A DNA stretch of 64,000 nucleotides from DASUNQ01 sp044866775 (GTDB lineage Bacteria > Acidobacteriota > Thermoanaerobaculia > Multivoradales > UBA5704). The stretch is from positions 21,863 through 85,862 of the forward strand of contig JBIOUG010000136.1 of NCBI GenBank assembly GCA_044866775.1, written 5' to 3'. The translations under genes and the position numbers were made by a program. Below, piece by piece: positions 50,840 to 60,325 of the stretch (its first letter is position 1; each line of letters begins with the position of its first letter). The notes under the pieces were generated by a model that ran no database searches, was not told where the DNA came from, and saw only the letters and a program-made list of their open reading frames with translations.

Positions 50840-51868
50840 TCAGCCGGCGACCGGGGCGCCGCACGAGGGGCAGAAGCGGGCGCCGGCGGGGAGCTTGGTG
50901 CCGCACTGGGAGCAGAAGGCCGCGCCGGCACCGGCGGCGGCGGGCGCCCCACCGCCGCCCGGCGCGGATGTGCCGCCGGTTCCCGGCGCGCCGCCGCCGG
51001 CGCCGGGTCCTGGCGCGCTACCACCCGACTGCGCGGCGTCGCGGATCATCCCGGGCAGCATCGCCCCGAGCCCGGCGCCCATGCCGACGCCGAGCCCCGC
51101 GCCCACCGCGCCGCCCTCGCCGCTCGCCTGCGCCGCGTCGCCCAGGGCGCGCGCCGCCTTGAACTTCATGTAGGCGTCGAGGTCGCCGAGCGCGCCCATG
51201 CCGCTGCGCTCGTCGATCAGCTTCTGCACCTCCTCGGGCGGGGTGATGGCGCCGAGGAAGAGGTCCGCGAGGTCGATGCCGTACTTGCCGAAGTCGTCGG
51301 CGACGCGCGCCTTGAGCGCCATCGCCAGCTCGTCGTAGACCTTCGGCAGGTCGAAGATCGACTGGAGGTTCTCGCCCAAGAGGTCGGTCAGGCGGGCGAC
51401 GATGGCGTCCTTGAAGTAGGCCTCGACGCCGTCGGTCGTGTAGAGCCCCATCGTGCCGACCAGTGTGTTGACGAAGAGCTGCGGGTCGGCCACCCGCACC
51501 GCGAACTTGCCGAAGGCGCGCAGGCGCACCATGGCGAGCTCGCGGTCGCGGTAGACGACCGGCTCCTTGGTCCCCCACTTGAGGTCGGTGAAGGTCTTGC
51601 TCGAGACGAAGACGACCGCCGCCTGGAACGGCGAGGTGCCGCCGAACGGGATGCCGAAGAGGCTCGCCAGGAGCGGCACGTTCTGCGTCGCCAGCGTGTG
51701 GCGGCCGGGGCCGAAGGTGTCGAGCGCCTTGCCGTCGCGCAGGAAGACCGCGCGCTGGCTCTCCTCGACGACGAGCTGGCTGCCGAGCCGGATCGCCGCC
51801 GTGCCCTCGCGCGGCCAGCGGGCGACCATGGTGCGGCCGGTGGGGTCTTGGTGTTGGATGACGTCCAT
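50840..51868 (-). CDS. SPFH-domain protein with C-terminal zinc ribbon (YdjI-like)
   Basis: This 342-residue protein has an SPFH/band-7 domain over most of its first 230 residues ('SQLVVEESQRAVFLRDGKALDTFGPGRHTL' region; key motif FGPGRHTL, then 'LRAFGKFAVRVADP' and 'GIDLADLFLGAITPPEEV'), a Gly/Ala/Pro-rich linker, and a C-terminal zinc ribbon with C319-x2-C322 and C333-x2-C336. That matches the YdjI/virion-core-like group. SPFH proteins assemble on membranes and organise lipid microdomains. It is followed by three zinc-ribbon genes on the same strand. Confidence 0.88.
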   Translation of the reverse strand: MDVIQHQDPTGRTMVARWPREGTAAIRLGSQLVVEESQRAVFLRDGKALDTFGPGRHTLATQNVPLLASLFGIPFGGTSPFQAAVVFVSSKTFTDLKWGTKEPVVYRDRELAMVRLRAFGKFAVRVADPQLFVNTLVGTMGLYTTDGVEAYFKDAIVARLTDLLGENLQSIFDLPKVYDELAMALKARVADDFGKYGIDLADLFLGAITPPEEVQKLIDERSGMGALGDLDAYMKFKAARALGDAAQASGEGGAVGAGLGVGMGAGLGAMLPGMIRDAAQSGGSAPGPGAGGGAPGTGGTSAPGGGGAPAAAGAGAAFCSQCGTKLPAGARFCPSCGAPVAG

Positions 51869-51890
51869 TGGGGTTCTCCTCTACCTACCG

Positions 51891-52016
51891 GCTGTCATCC
51901 CGAGCGTGTAAAGAAGGGCCGGCCTCCGAAAACGCCCGGGACGTGGCCCGGGCGCTACACGCGCTTTGGCGCCCGTGACGTAGCGCCCGGCCCACGTGCC
52001 GGGCGTTCTCGCGCCG
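51891..52016. repeat. Dispersed palindromic repeats, copies D and E
   Basis: Copy D (51924-51960) has one base change in the loop (ACGTGG). Copy E (51976-52012) is an inverted shorter variant, CGCCCGG...CCGGGCG. A TCATCCCGAGCG fragment precedes them. They fill the gap between the helical-protein gene and the SPFH gene. Confidence 0.8.
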
Positions 52017-52024
52017 TCGGTACC

Positions 52025-52552
52025 CTACCGCGCCGTCCTCACCACGTCCGAGATCACCTGCTCGCGCCGGCTCCAGCGCTCGCGGAGCGCGCGCACCTGC
52101 TCGCCCAGGCGCTCGAGCGGCGCTTCGAGCGGCTCGCCGCCGGGCGCGGGCAGCGCCTCGACCGCGCGCGCGAGCGCGGCCAGCTCGTCGAGCAGCGCCA
52201 GGTCGAACTCGTAGAGGCGCTCGAGCTCGGGCTCGCCGACCTTGACGGGATCGAAGAAGCCCGACGCCCCGTAGTCGCTGAAGCGGACCGACTGCGCGAG
52301 CCCGTCGAGCTGCCGGTCGAGGCGGTCGAAGCCGCTCATCGCCCCGATCTGGCCGCGGTCGGCGTAGGCCCGCGCGCGCTCGCGCAGCGCGCCTTTCAGG
52401 CGGCCGATCTCGCCCGCCAGGTGCTCGCGCTGCAGCCGGTCGACGTCGCGCCGCAGCTCGCGATCCTGGAAGCCCCGGAACCCCGGGATCTTCTCGCCCA
52501 GCCGCTCGAGCGCGTTGCGGCGCTCGCGCGCCGCCTGATATCCGTCGGTCAT
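52025..52552 (-). CDS. Helical coiled-coil protein upstream of the SPFH gene
   Basis: This 175-residue protein is predicted almost wholly helical, rich in Arg, Glu, Leu and Ala ('YQAARERRNALERLGEKIPGF', 'REHLAGEIGRLKGALRERARAYAD', in part). I do not recognise a family, and it lacks clear PspA/IM30 landmarks. The ATG at 52552 has GAGGA 8 bases upstream; a promoter lies just beyond. Its position as first gene before an SPFH/zinc-ribbon operon is where Bacillus has the PspA homologue YdjF, so an analogous membrane-binding role is possible (inference). Confidence 0.7.
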   Translation of the reverse strand: MTDGYQAARERRNALERLGEKIPGFRGFQDRELRRDVDRLQREHLAGEIGRLKGALRERARAYADRGQIGAMSGFDRLDRQLDGLAQSVRFSDYGASGFFDPVKVGEPELERLYEFDLALLDELAALARAVEALPAPGGEPLEAPLERLGEQVRALRERWSRREQVISDVVRTAR

Positions 52553-52580
52553 CTGTCTCGTCCTCGCTCCGAGAGGCACG

Positions 52581-52608
52581 ATGCTATCAGAGGGGTTTCG
52601 TCCGACAA
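52581..52608 (-). promoter_or_regulatory. Promoter of the SPFH/zinc-ribbon operon
   Basis: On the minus strand TTGTCG (52608-52603), 16-base spacer, TAGCAT (52586-52581). Transcription would start near 52576, about 24 bases before the helical-protein ATG. Confidence 0.5.
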
Positions 52609-52737
52609 GGCGGATTCAGAGATTTGGACTCAATGCTTTGGACGCAGCCGCGCTCTTCCCGCTCCGAGGGGATTTCGCTATTCTTCGCCCCCAGGGCTTC
52701 CTGCGATGAAATGCTGGATGGTCTCCGGCTCCTGCCG

Positions 52738-55035
52738 ATGCCTCCGATGACCCATCGCCCGCGCGCCGCGCACCCTCGACGACGGGCGCCGGCCGCGCTC
52801 GTCGCGGCGGCGCTCGCGGCCGCCGGCCTGCTCTGCGGCGGCGCCTGCGCGCGCGCGCCGCAGACCGCCGAGCGGGCCAACGTCCTTCTCGTCACGCTGG
52901 ATACCGTGCGCGCCGATCGCGTCGGCTGCTACGGCGCCCGCGGCGTCGAGACGCCGGCGCTCGATCGGCTGGCGCGCGAGGGCGTGCGCTTCGCCCAGGC
53001 CTCCTCGCCGGTGCCGCTCACCCTGCCGGCGCACGCCTCGATCCTCACCGGCCTGCTGCCGCCGGCGCACGGCCTGCGCAACAACGGCGCCGGCGCCCTG
53101 CCCGACGGGCCGCCGACGCTCGCCACCACGCTCGCCGCCGCCGGCTACCGCACCGCCGCCTTCGTCGGCTCGTTCGTGCTCGACCGGCGCTTCGGCCTGG
53201 CGCGCGGCTTCGAGCGCTACGACGACGCGATACCGCGCGGCAGCGGCGCCGCGCCGGCGCTCGAGGCCGAGCGGCGCGGCGACGCGGTGGTGGACGGCGC
53301 CCTGGCCTGGCTCGAAGCGGAGCGGACGGCGAAGGACGCCCGCCCGTTCTTCCTCTGGGTCCACCTCTACGACGCCCACGCCCCCTACGAGCCGCCGTCG
53401 CCGTTCCGCGAGCGCCACGCCGGCCGACCCTACGAGGGCGAGGTGGCCTTCGCCGACGCGCAGGTGGGGCGGCTCCTCGACGCGCTCGACCGGCTCGCTT
53501 TCGCGGCGACGACCGTGGTGGCGGTGACCGCGGATCACGGCGAGGCACTGGGCGAGCACGGCGAGCTGACGCATGGCTTCTTCCTCTACGAGCCGACGCT
53601 GCGGGTGCCGCTGCTGCTGCGCGCGCCCGGCACCTTGCCGGCGGGGAAGCTGATCGCGACACCCGTCGGTCTCGTCGACCTCGCGCCCACCGTCGCCGCC
53701 CTCGCCGGAGCGCGCTTCGCACCCGGTCAATCCTCAGAGAATGCCGCCGCCGCTCAGGCGGCGCTCGCCGGGCGCGACCTCTCGGCGCAGCTCCGTGCCG
53801 GCGCCGAGCCGCCGCCGGCCGATCTCTACGCCGAGACCCACTACCCCGAGGTCTTCGGCTGGAGCCGCCTCGCCGCGCTGCGCCGCCGCGACCGCAAATA
53901 CATCGACGCGCCGTACTCCGAGCTCTACGACCTGCGGCGCGATCCCGGCGAGCGGCGCAACCTGGCCCGGGCCGGCGGCGAGATCGGGCCCCCCGGCGGG
54001 GAGCGGCTCGGCGCCGTCCTCCCCAGTATCCGCTGGGACCACGCGAAGGAGACCCGCGGCTTCGCGGCCCGCATCGCCACGCTCGAGCGCGCGGCCGTCG
54101 AGCCGGCGCCGGCGGCGGCGGCGGACGCCGCGACGCGCGAGCGCCTGGCGAGCCTCGGCTACGCCGCCGCGCCGCCCCGCCGCCCCGCCGCGCCCGGTCC
54201 CCGCGGCGCCGACCCCAAGGCCCGGCTGCCGCTCTTCCGCCGCTACGAGCGCGCCCACAACGGCCTCCGCGAGGGCCGGGTGGCGGAGGCGACGGCGGAG
54301 CTCGGCCGTCTGGTCGCGGCCGACCCCGGCAACCCGGTCTTCCGCGGCGAGCTGGCGAAGGCGGCGCGCGAGGCGGGGGACCTCGAGCGCGCCGTGGCGC
54401 TCTACCGCGAGACGACCGCCGCGGCGCCCGACGACTCCCAGGCCTGGTACAACCTCGCGGCCACGCTCCAGGAGGCGGGGCGGGCGGCGGAGGCGGCGCG
54501 CGCCAGCCGCGAGGCGCTGCGCCTCGACCCCGGGCAGCCGGAGGCGCACAACGCCCTCGGCCGCGCGCTGCTCGCGGCGGGCGACGCCGCGGCGGCGCAC
54601 CGCGAGTTCGCGCTCGCCGTCGAGCTCGACCCGCGCAACGCGCCGGCGCTCAACAACCTCGGCAACGCGCTGCGCGCCATGGGGAGGCTCGAGGAGGCGG
54701 AGACCGCCTACCGGCAGGCGCTCGCCGCCGCCCCCGGCTACGCCGAGGCGATGAACGGCCTCGGCACGCTGGCCGTGGCGCGCGACCGTCCGGCCGCCGC
54801 GCTGCCGCTCTTCGAGCACGCCCTCGCGCTCGCGCCCTCGTACCACGAGATCCGCCTGAACCGCGGCATCGCGCTCGAGCTCATGGGGGAGCGCGCCGCC
54901 GCCATCGCCGCCTACCGCGATTTCCTGTCCGCAGTCGCGGACCTTCCCGAGTTCGCCGAGCAGCGCAAGGCCGCCCGTCGTCTCCTGGCCCGGCTCGCCG
55001 GGACGGCGGGCGCGGCGCCGTCAGGAAGGAGGTGA
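52738..55035 (+). CDS. Sulfatase-like lipoprotein fused to TPR repeats
   Basis: About 765 residues: a lipoprotein signal ('AAAGLLCGGACA' lipobox), an alkaline-phosphatase-superfamily hydrolase ('VLLVTLDTVRADRVGCYG', 'VTADHGEALGEHGE') and, from about residue 490, four or five TPR units ('QAWYNLAATLQEAGRAAEAA', 'EAHNALGRALLAAGDAAAAH'). The site of the sulfatase formylglycine Cys/Ser reads 'PLTLPAHASILTG', with Thr at the nucleophile position, so it may be a phosphohydrolase or phosphotransferase rather than a classic sulfatase. The start is uncertain between ATG 52738, 52747 and an earlier one; the later ones fit the lipoprotein leader. Confidence 0.8.
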   Translation: MPPMTHRPRAAHPRRRAPAALVAAALAAAGLLCGGACARAPQTAERANVLLVTLDTVRADRVGCYGARGVETPALDRLAREGVRFAQASSPVPLTLPAHASILTGLLPPAHGLRNNGAGALPDGPPTLATTLAAAGYRTAAFVGSFVLDRRFGLARGFERYDDAIPRGSGAAPALEAERRGDAVVDGALAWLEAERTAKDARPFFLWVHLYDAHAPYEPPSPFRERHAGRPYEGEVAFADAQVGRLLDALDRLAFAATTVVAVTADHGEALGEHGELTHGFFLYEPTLRVPLLLRAPGTLPAGKLIATPVGLVDLAPTVAALAGARFAPGQSSENAAAAQAALAGRDLSAQLRAGAEPPPADLYAETHYPEVFGWSRLAALRRRDRKYIDAPYSELYDLRRDPGERRNLARAGGEIGPPGGERLGAVLPSIRWDHAKETRGFAARIATLERAAVEPAPAAAADAATRERLASLGYAAAPPRRPAAPGPRGADPKARLPLFRRYERAHNGLREGRVAEATAELGRLVAADPGNPVFRGELAKAAREAGDLERAVALYRETTAAAPDDSQAWYNLAATLQEAGRAAEAARASREALRLDPGQPEAHNALGRALLAAGDAAAAHREFALAVELDPRNAPALNNLGNALRAMGRLEEAETAYRQALAAAPGYAEAMNGLGTLAVARDRPAAALPLFEHALALAPSYHEIRLNRGIALELMGERAAAIAAYRDFLSAVADLPEFAEQRKAARRLLARLAGTAGAAPSGRR

Positions 55036-55120
55036 CGTCGCCCGACGAGCCGCAGTCGCTCTCGCTTGGCACCTTTTCTCTTGGATCACATACGACAGAG
55101 GACAAAAGGAGATTGGAACG

Positions 55121-58030
55121 ATGGAACGAACCCAAGCATCCCTGTGGAAAGCCGGCGCGGCGCTGCTCGCGCTGGCCTGCCTGACGGCCCTGCTGCCGCC
55201 TGCCGCCTTCGCTCAGGCCGCCGGCGGCACCCTGTTCGGCCGCGTGAACGACGGCTCGGGGGGCGCGCTCCCCGGCGCCACGGTCACCGCCACCAACACC
55301 GACACCGGCTATGACCGCGTCGGCGTCACCATCGAGGACGGCACCTTCCGCCTGACCGCGCTGCCGGCCGGCAACTACAACGTGCGCGTCGAGCTGTCGG
55401 GCTTCGCGCCGGTGATCGTCGAGAACGTGCGGCTCAATGTCGCCTCCCAGCGCGAGATCGAGGTGACGCTGCAGGCGGCGACCCTCGAGGAGTCGATCAC
55501 CGTCGTCGACGAAGCGCCGCTGGTCGCCACCGAGCCCTCGATCGGCACCGTGGTGAGCCAGCAGGAGCTCGAGAACCTGCCGCTCAACGGCCGCCAGTTC
55601 GCCAACCTCGCGGCGCTGGCGCCGGGCACCACGCTGTCGGTCAATGCCGACCCGACCAAGCCCGGGCAGCTCACCATCGCCCTGGGCGGCGGCATCGGCC
55701 GCAACGTCAACTACATCATGGACGGCGGCGACAACACCGACGACACGATCGGCGGCGCGCTGCAGAACTTCAACCTCGAGGCGGTGCAGGAGTTCAAGAT
55801 CCAGACCCAGCAGTACAAGGCCGAGTTCGGCCGCTCCTCGGGCGGCGTGCTGACGGTCGTCACCAAGACCGGCACCAACGAGTTCTCGGGCAGCGTCTAC
55901 GGCTTCTTCCGCGACGACGGCCTGGCCGAGAAGACCGAGACCGAGAAGCTGGCGGGGATCGACAAGGGCAAGCTCGAGCGCGAGCAGTGGGGCGGCTCGA
56001 TCGGCGGCCCGATCGTGCGCGACCGCGCCCACTTCTTCGCCACCTACGAGAAGACCGACCGCACGACCGAATACACGGTCTTCACCGGCGGGCTGTTCCC
56101 GACCTTCGACGGGCTCACCGTGCCGCTGCCCTTCGAGGACGAGCTGATCACCGCCAAGACGACCTGGGACGTCAACCCCAAGAACTTCCTGCAGGTGCGC
56201 TACGGCTCGCAGGAGAACGCCGACAAGTACGGCGCGAGCCCGCTCGCCCATCCCACCGGGCTGGGCACCCTGGTCAACGAGTACGAGTCGCTGCTCGGCG
56301 GCTGGAACTCGCAGATCGGCGGCGAGATGCTCAACGAGTTCCTCTTCCAGTACTCGAGCTTCGACAACATCATCTCCGCCGACTCGGACGACCCCTTCGT
56401 CCTCTACCCGTCCGGTTTCTTCACCGGACAGAACATCAACACGCCGCAGTCCACCCACCAGCGCAAGCGCCAGTGGAAGGACGACTTCAGCTTCACCCAG
56501 ACCATCGCCGGTGACCGCCACGACTTCAAGGTCGGCATCAACTACATCGACGAGTACAGCCTGGGCGGCGACTTCACGGTCGGCACCAAGGGGCAGTTCA
56601 CCGCCTCCGAGGACCGCCTCGGCTCGCCGATCGTGGACATCCAGTTCAACGGCGGCTTCGCCGGCAACGAGACGCCGACCGAGCAGAAGAGCGCCTACCT
56701 CCAGGACGACTGGGCGGTCACCGACCGGCTGACGCTCAACCTCGGCGTGCGCTACGACTACTTCACCGGCTTCGACCTCGACCAGCGGGCGAACCCGATC
56801 TACCAGGAGTTCCACACCCAGACCCGGTTCAACGAGCCCTTCCTGGTCGACTTCCGCAGCTTCGACGGCGTGCTCGACGAGGACGACGACAACATCAGCC
56901 CGCGCGTCGGCTTCGCCTACGACGTCAAGGGCGACGGGCGGCACCTGGTGCGCGGCGGCTACGGCACCTACTTCGACTTCCCGTACACCAACGCCACCAT
57001 CCTCTTCCCGGCGATCGTCGTCCAGTCGGCGTTCGGCGCCGTCTACGGCCATCAGAACCCGGCCGGCATCCGCAACCCGAACGGCACCTTCTTCCAGCCC
57101 GGGCAGCCGCTGCCGCCCAACCAGATCGCCAACCCCGAGCTGGGGAGCGCGCCGACCGAGATCGCCTCGCCCACCCTCGCCACTCCCTACTCCGACCAGA
57201 TCTCGCTCGGCTACTCGTGGCAGGTCAACAACTGGCTGGGGCTCAACTTCGAGGTGCTCTCGGTCGAGTACCACGACATTCCCTACCGCTTCCGGGGCAA
57301 CCCCGGCGTGGACAAGGACGGCGACGGGGTGTTCGAGCCCGACGCGGGCGAGACGGTGCGCTTCCCGCAGTTCGGCAGATTCCGCATCTGGTACGGCGGC
57401 GGCCGCGCCAGCTACGACGGCCTCAACATCGGCTTCCGCGTGCGCCAGACCAAGTTCGAGCTGCAGGGCTTCTACACCTACTCCGAGGCCGAGGGCAACG
57501 TGCTCGCCGGGGCCGACGAGTTCCGCCTGACCGATGCCGGCGCCCAGGCCGACGTCGGCGGCTCGACGTTGCGTCGCGATCAGTCGATCAACCCGCTCGA
57601 CCCGCAGTGCGGCCGCTGCTTCGGGCCGCTCCACACCGACGCGAAGAATCGGATCACGTTCGGCGGCACCTATCACGGGCCGTGGGGCGTCAACCTCTCC
57701 GGCATGTTCCGCTACCGCTCGGCGCTCCCCTACCTCGAGCACGCCAACGCCGACCTCGACGGCAACGGCACCATCCTCGACCTGCGGCCCGGAGTCGCCC
57801 ACGTCAACACCGGCCGCGGCGACGACTTCAGCCAGTTCGACGTGCGGCTGGCCAAGGAGTTCAGCTTCACCGATGATTTCAGCATCGAGGTCATCGGCGA
57901 GGTGTTCAACCTGTTGAACGAGAAGAACCCGGCGCGGCCCGACCGCAACGGGAACCCGTCGGCCTTCGCCGGCGACCCGCTGCAGGGCGAGCAGCGCCTG
58001 GCGCAGCTCGGAGCGCGGATCCGCTTCTAG
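55121..58030 (+). CDS. Oar-like TonB-dependent receptor
   Basis: This 969-residue outer-membrane receptor has a signal peptide ('LLPPAAFAQAA'), a CarboxypepD_reg-like domain ('GTLFGRVNDGSGGALPGATVTA' region, motif GGALPGATV), a plug ('LENLPLNGRQFANLAALAPG', 'YIMDGGDNTDD', 'EFGRSSGGVLTVVTKTGTN') and a barrel ending 'RLAQLGARIRF' with a C-terminal Phe. The LPLNGR block is typical of the Acidobacteriota Oar group. AAAAGGAG precedes the ATG by about 9 bases. The ligand is unknown. A clear intrinsic terminator follows. Confidence 0.92.
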   Translation: MERTQASLWKAGAALLALACLTALLPPAAFAQAAGGTLFGRVNDGSGGALPGATVTATNTDTGYDRVGVTIEDGTFRLTALPAGNYNVRVELSGFAPVIVENVRLNVASQREIEVTLQAATLEESITVVDEAPLVATEPSIGTVVSQQELENLPLNGRQFANLAALAPGTTLSVNADPTKPGQLTIALGGGIGRNVNYIMDGGDNTDDTIGGALQNFNLEAVQEFKIQTQQYKAEFGRSSGGVLTVVTKTGTNEFSGSVYGFFRDDGLAEKTETEKLAGIDKGKLEREQWGGSIGGPIVRDRAHFFATYEKTDRTTEYTVFTGGLFPTFDGLTVPLPFEDELITAKTTWDVNPKNFLQVRYGSQENADKYGASPLAHPTGLGTLVNEYESLLGGWNSQIGGEMLNEFLFQYSSFDNIISADSDDPFVLYPSGFFTGQNINTPQSTHQRKRQWKDDFSFTQTIAGDRHDFKVGINYIDEYSLGGDFTVGTKGQFTASEDRLGSPIVDIQFNGGFAGNETPTEQKSAYLQDDWAVTDRLTLNLGVRYDYFTGFDLDQRANPIYQEFHTQTRFNEPFLVDFRSFDGVLDEDDDNISPRVGFAYDVKGDGRHLVRGGYGTYFDFPYTNATILFPAIVVQSAFGAVYGHQNPAGIRNPNGTFFQPGQPLPPNQIANPELGSAPTEIASPTLATPYSDQISLGYSWQVNNWLGLNFEVLSVEYHDIPYRFRGNPGVDKDGDGVFEPDAGETVRFPQFGRFRIWYGGGRASYDGLNIGFRVRQTKFELQGFYTYSEAEGNVLAGADEFRLTDAGAQADVGGSTLRRDQSINPLDPQCGRCFGPLHTDAKNRITFGGTYHGPWGVNLSGMFRYRSALPYLEHANADLDGNGTILDLRPGVAHVNTGRGDDFSQFDVRLAKEFSFTDDFSIEVIGEVFNLLNEKNPARPDRNGNPSAFAGDPLQGEQRLAQLGARIRF

Positions 58031-58053
58031 GCTCCGCTATACGGCAGCACGGA

Positions 58054-58077
58054 AAGGGGGCGCCTCGGCGCCCCCTT
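58054..58077 (+). terminator. Intrinsic terminator of the Oar-like receptor gene
   Basis: AAGGGGGCGCC and GGCGCCCCCTT form an 11-bp stem with a minimal loop, followed by GTTGTTT. It is the most canonical intrinsic terminator in the window. Confidence 0.85.
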
Positions 58078-58137
58078 GTTGTTTGGCCGCCGCCGCGCGC
58101 CACAGCGCCCGCATCCGTAGCGGATCGGGCCGCACCC

Positions 58138-60144
58138 TCATGGCGCCGCGGCGAGCTGCAGGCGGGTCTCGCGCCAGGCGAAGCGCCAGGCGCCGCCGGC
58201 CGGGCGCGACAGGAACGGCGCCTCGAGCGGCGGGTAGGCCGCGGCCGCGATCGGCCGCCCGCCGGCGCTGGCGCTCGTGCCGGGGCGGAAGGCGAGCGGC
58301 TGGCCGTCGCTGGCGCGGTAGCGCAGCTCGCCCTCCACGTCCTCCAGGCGTGCCGCCGCCAGGCGCGCCCGGAAGCGCTCGAAGCTGCCGTCCTCCTCGC
58401 GACGGCCGACCTCGAGAGCGATTCGCGCCGGCTGCACGCGCGGCACCGCCACCCAGGCGTCGCGGAACGCCCGGTCGCCGCCGTAGTACCCGGGGAAGCG
58501 CTGGGGCGCCGGCGCCGCCTCCCAGCCGCCCTCGGTGACGAGGGCGGCGTAGGTGTCGCCGCAGCGGGTGAAGAGCACCTCGCCGCGCACGACCTCGGGC
58601 GGCGACCAGCTCGGCGCGAGGTACGCGTGGCCCGCCGAGTCGGCGGCGCCGAGCCGCGCCAGGACGACGTTGCGGTGCGCGACCGCGAAGTCCTGGTCCG
58701 CCCAGGAGCGCCAGCGGTCGCGGCGTGGGTTGGCGGTGCGGCTCCAGAGGTAGAGCGGCGCGAAGGCGGCGCAGCGCGCGGGGGCGGGCTCGGCGGCGGC
58801 GATGGCCGAGCTCGGCCCGCCGGGGGTCGGCGCGGTGGGGGGTGGTGCGGCGGGCGGCGACGGCTCCGGGAAGAGCGTCGCCAGGATCTCCTGGCCGCCC
58901 GAGACGGTGAAGCGCAGGTCGTCGACGGCCTGCGCCGCGCCGAGCACATAGTCGGGCGTGGCGTAGCTGTAGAAGGCGGCGTCGAGGTCCTGCCGCTCCC
59001 CCAGGTCGATCCGCCGGCGCCCCTTGATCTCGTAGGGCGGCTGGCGCCGGCGCTCGGCCACCAGCTCCGCCACCGGCTGCGGGATGCGATAGCCGCTCGC
59101 CGGCAGCTCCGGCCAGTCCATGAAGCTGATCCCCTCCGCCGCGGCGAGGCCGCCGGCGAGCCACGCCCAGGCCTGCCAGGCGGTGTTGCGCGCGCCGAGC
59201 GCCCAGTGGACGTAGGTGCGGCTCTTGGGACCGGCCGGGAAGCCTCCCACCTGCGCCTGCGCCCACTGCGCGAAGAGGATGCTGAGCTGCCGCGCCGCCG
59301 CCTCGCGCACCGCGGGTCGCGGCGCGTGGTCGGCGAGATGGAGGAGCGCGGTCATCGACGAGGCGATGTAGCCCGGGCTCTCGGCCTCGTACCAACCGTC
59401 GCGCCCGTGCGCGGCGAGGAAGGCGGCGGCGTACTCCGCCCAGCCGCGCGCCGCGGGCGAATCCGGCCTGCCCGCCAGCACCTCGGCCACCAGGCTCCTG
59501 GCGATCAGCAGCACGCGCTGATTCTCGGTCTCCTTGAAGCGCCACGGATCGCGGCAGGCTTCGGGCCCGGGCGGCGGCGGGGCCACGGCGCCCTCCGCCC
59601 GCACCCGCACGAGGAGCGGCGGCGGCAGCGCCTGCGGGTACTGGAGGGCGATGCGCTGCAGGCTGAGCTGCGCGTGCTGGCACTGGAGCTTCCCCCAGCG
59701 GCCGCGGCAGGCGTCGAGCACCGACGCGGTCCAGCGCGCGGCGTCGGCCGCGGTCGGGCGGCCGGCGGCGGCCAAGGCGGCGGCGGCCAGGGCGCCGAGG
59801 CCGTCACGGTCCTCGCCGAGGCGCTTGATGCGCCGCTCGAGGCGTGAGAGCTGAGCGTGGCCGAGCTCGAGGTACTCGAGGGCGCGGCCGGCGGGCGGCG
59901 GCGAGGGGGTGGCGGCTGCGGGCGCGGCGGCTGCGGGCGCGGCGGCGGTGGACGGGGAGGCGGTGGACGGCGCTGGGTTGGTCTTCTCGGTGGGGAGGAG
60001 GCTGGGATTGCCGGCCGGAGCGGCTGCGCCTCTCGCAGGCTCCTGGGCGAGGAGGAGCGTGGCGAAGAGGCCGGTCGCGACACCAAGCGCCAGGCTGGCA
60101 CCCCGCCGCGCACTCCCTACCTGAATTCTTTCGTACGCCCTCAT
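58138..60144 (-). CDS. Large secreted protein, unknown function
   Basis: This 668-residue protein has an N-terminal hydrophobic leader ('LALGVATGLFATLLLAQ'), a Pro/Ala-rich linker (about 35-85), a helical domain with Trp-rich stretches ('WYEAESPGYIASSMTALLHLADHA', 'YVHWALGARNTAWQAWAWL', in part) that could form an alpha/alpha toroid, and a C-terminal region rich in beta pattern ('WSRTANPRRDRWRSWADQDFAV'). No catalytic motif is recognised. GGAG lies about 9 bases before the ATG. It diverges from the small membrane protein gene, with a dispersed repeat in the shared upstream region. Confidence 0.7.
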   Translation of the reverse strand: MRAYERIQVGSARRGASLALGVATGLFATLLLAQEPARGAAAPAGNPSLLPTEKTNPAPSTASPSTAAAPAAAAPAAATPSPPPAGRALEYLELGHAQLSRLERRIKRLGEDRDGLGALAAAALAAAGRPTAADAARWTASVLDACRGRWGKLQCQHAQLSLQRIALQYPQALPPPLLVRVRAEGAVAPPPPGPEACRDPWRFKETENQRVLLIARSLVAEVLAGRPDSPAARGWAEYAAAFLAAHGRDGWYEAESPGYIASSMTALLHLADHAPRPAVREAAARQLSILFAQWAQAQVGGFPAGPKSRTYVHWALGARNTAWQAWAWLAGGLAAAEGISFMDWPELPASGYRIPQPVAELVAERRRQPPYEIKGRRRIDLGERQDLDAAFYSYATPDYVLGAAQAVDDLRFTVSGGQEILATLFPEPSPPAAPPPTAPTPGGPSSAIAAAEPAPARCAAFAPLYLWSRTANPRRDRWRSWADQDFAVAHRNVVLARLGAADSAGHAYLAPSWSPPEVVRGEVLFTRCGDTYAALVTEGGWEAAPAPQRFPGYYGGDRAFRDAWVAVPRVQPARIALEVGRREEDGSFERFRARLAAARLEDVEGELRYRASDGQPLAFRPGTSASAGGRPIAAAAYPPLEAPFLSRPAGGAWRFAWRETRLQLAAAP

Positions 60145-60230
60145 CGCCCGCGCTCCGTCATGCAGGATCGAGGCCGCTCTCCACCCCGATGCTTCGCTAC
60201 GCTCAGAGCGTGTGAGGGAATTCGGGTCGT

Positions 60231-60280
60231 CCTCTGAAAACGCCCGGGACGTAGCCCGGGCGCTACGCTCAGGATGACGG
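60231..60280. repeat. Dispersed palindromic repeat, copy F
   Basis: CCTCTGAAAA, then the CGCCCGGG-N6-CCCGGGCG hairpin, then CTACGCTCAGGATGAC. It sits between two divergent genes, where a terminator would have no purpose, which argues that the family is mobile or REP-like. Confidence 0.85.
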
Positions 60281-60325
60281 CGACGTCAATCCACCGGCCG
60301 AGCCCTTGCATACCCGAGGGATGCG

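Noticed and set aside
54881..57802. A 973-codon minus-strand frame opposite the second TonB receptor
   Set aside because: Antisense shadow; the plus strand encodes a full Oar-like receptor with an SD sequence and a terminator.
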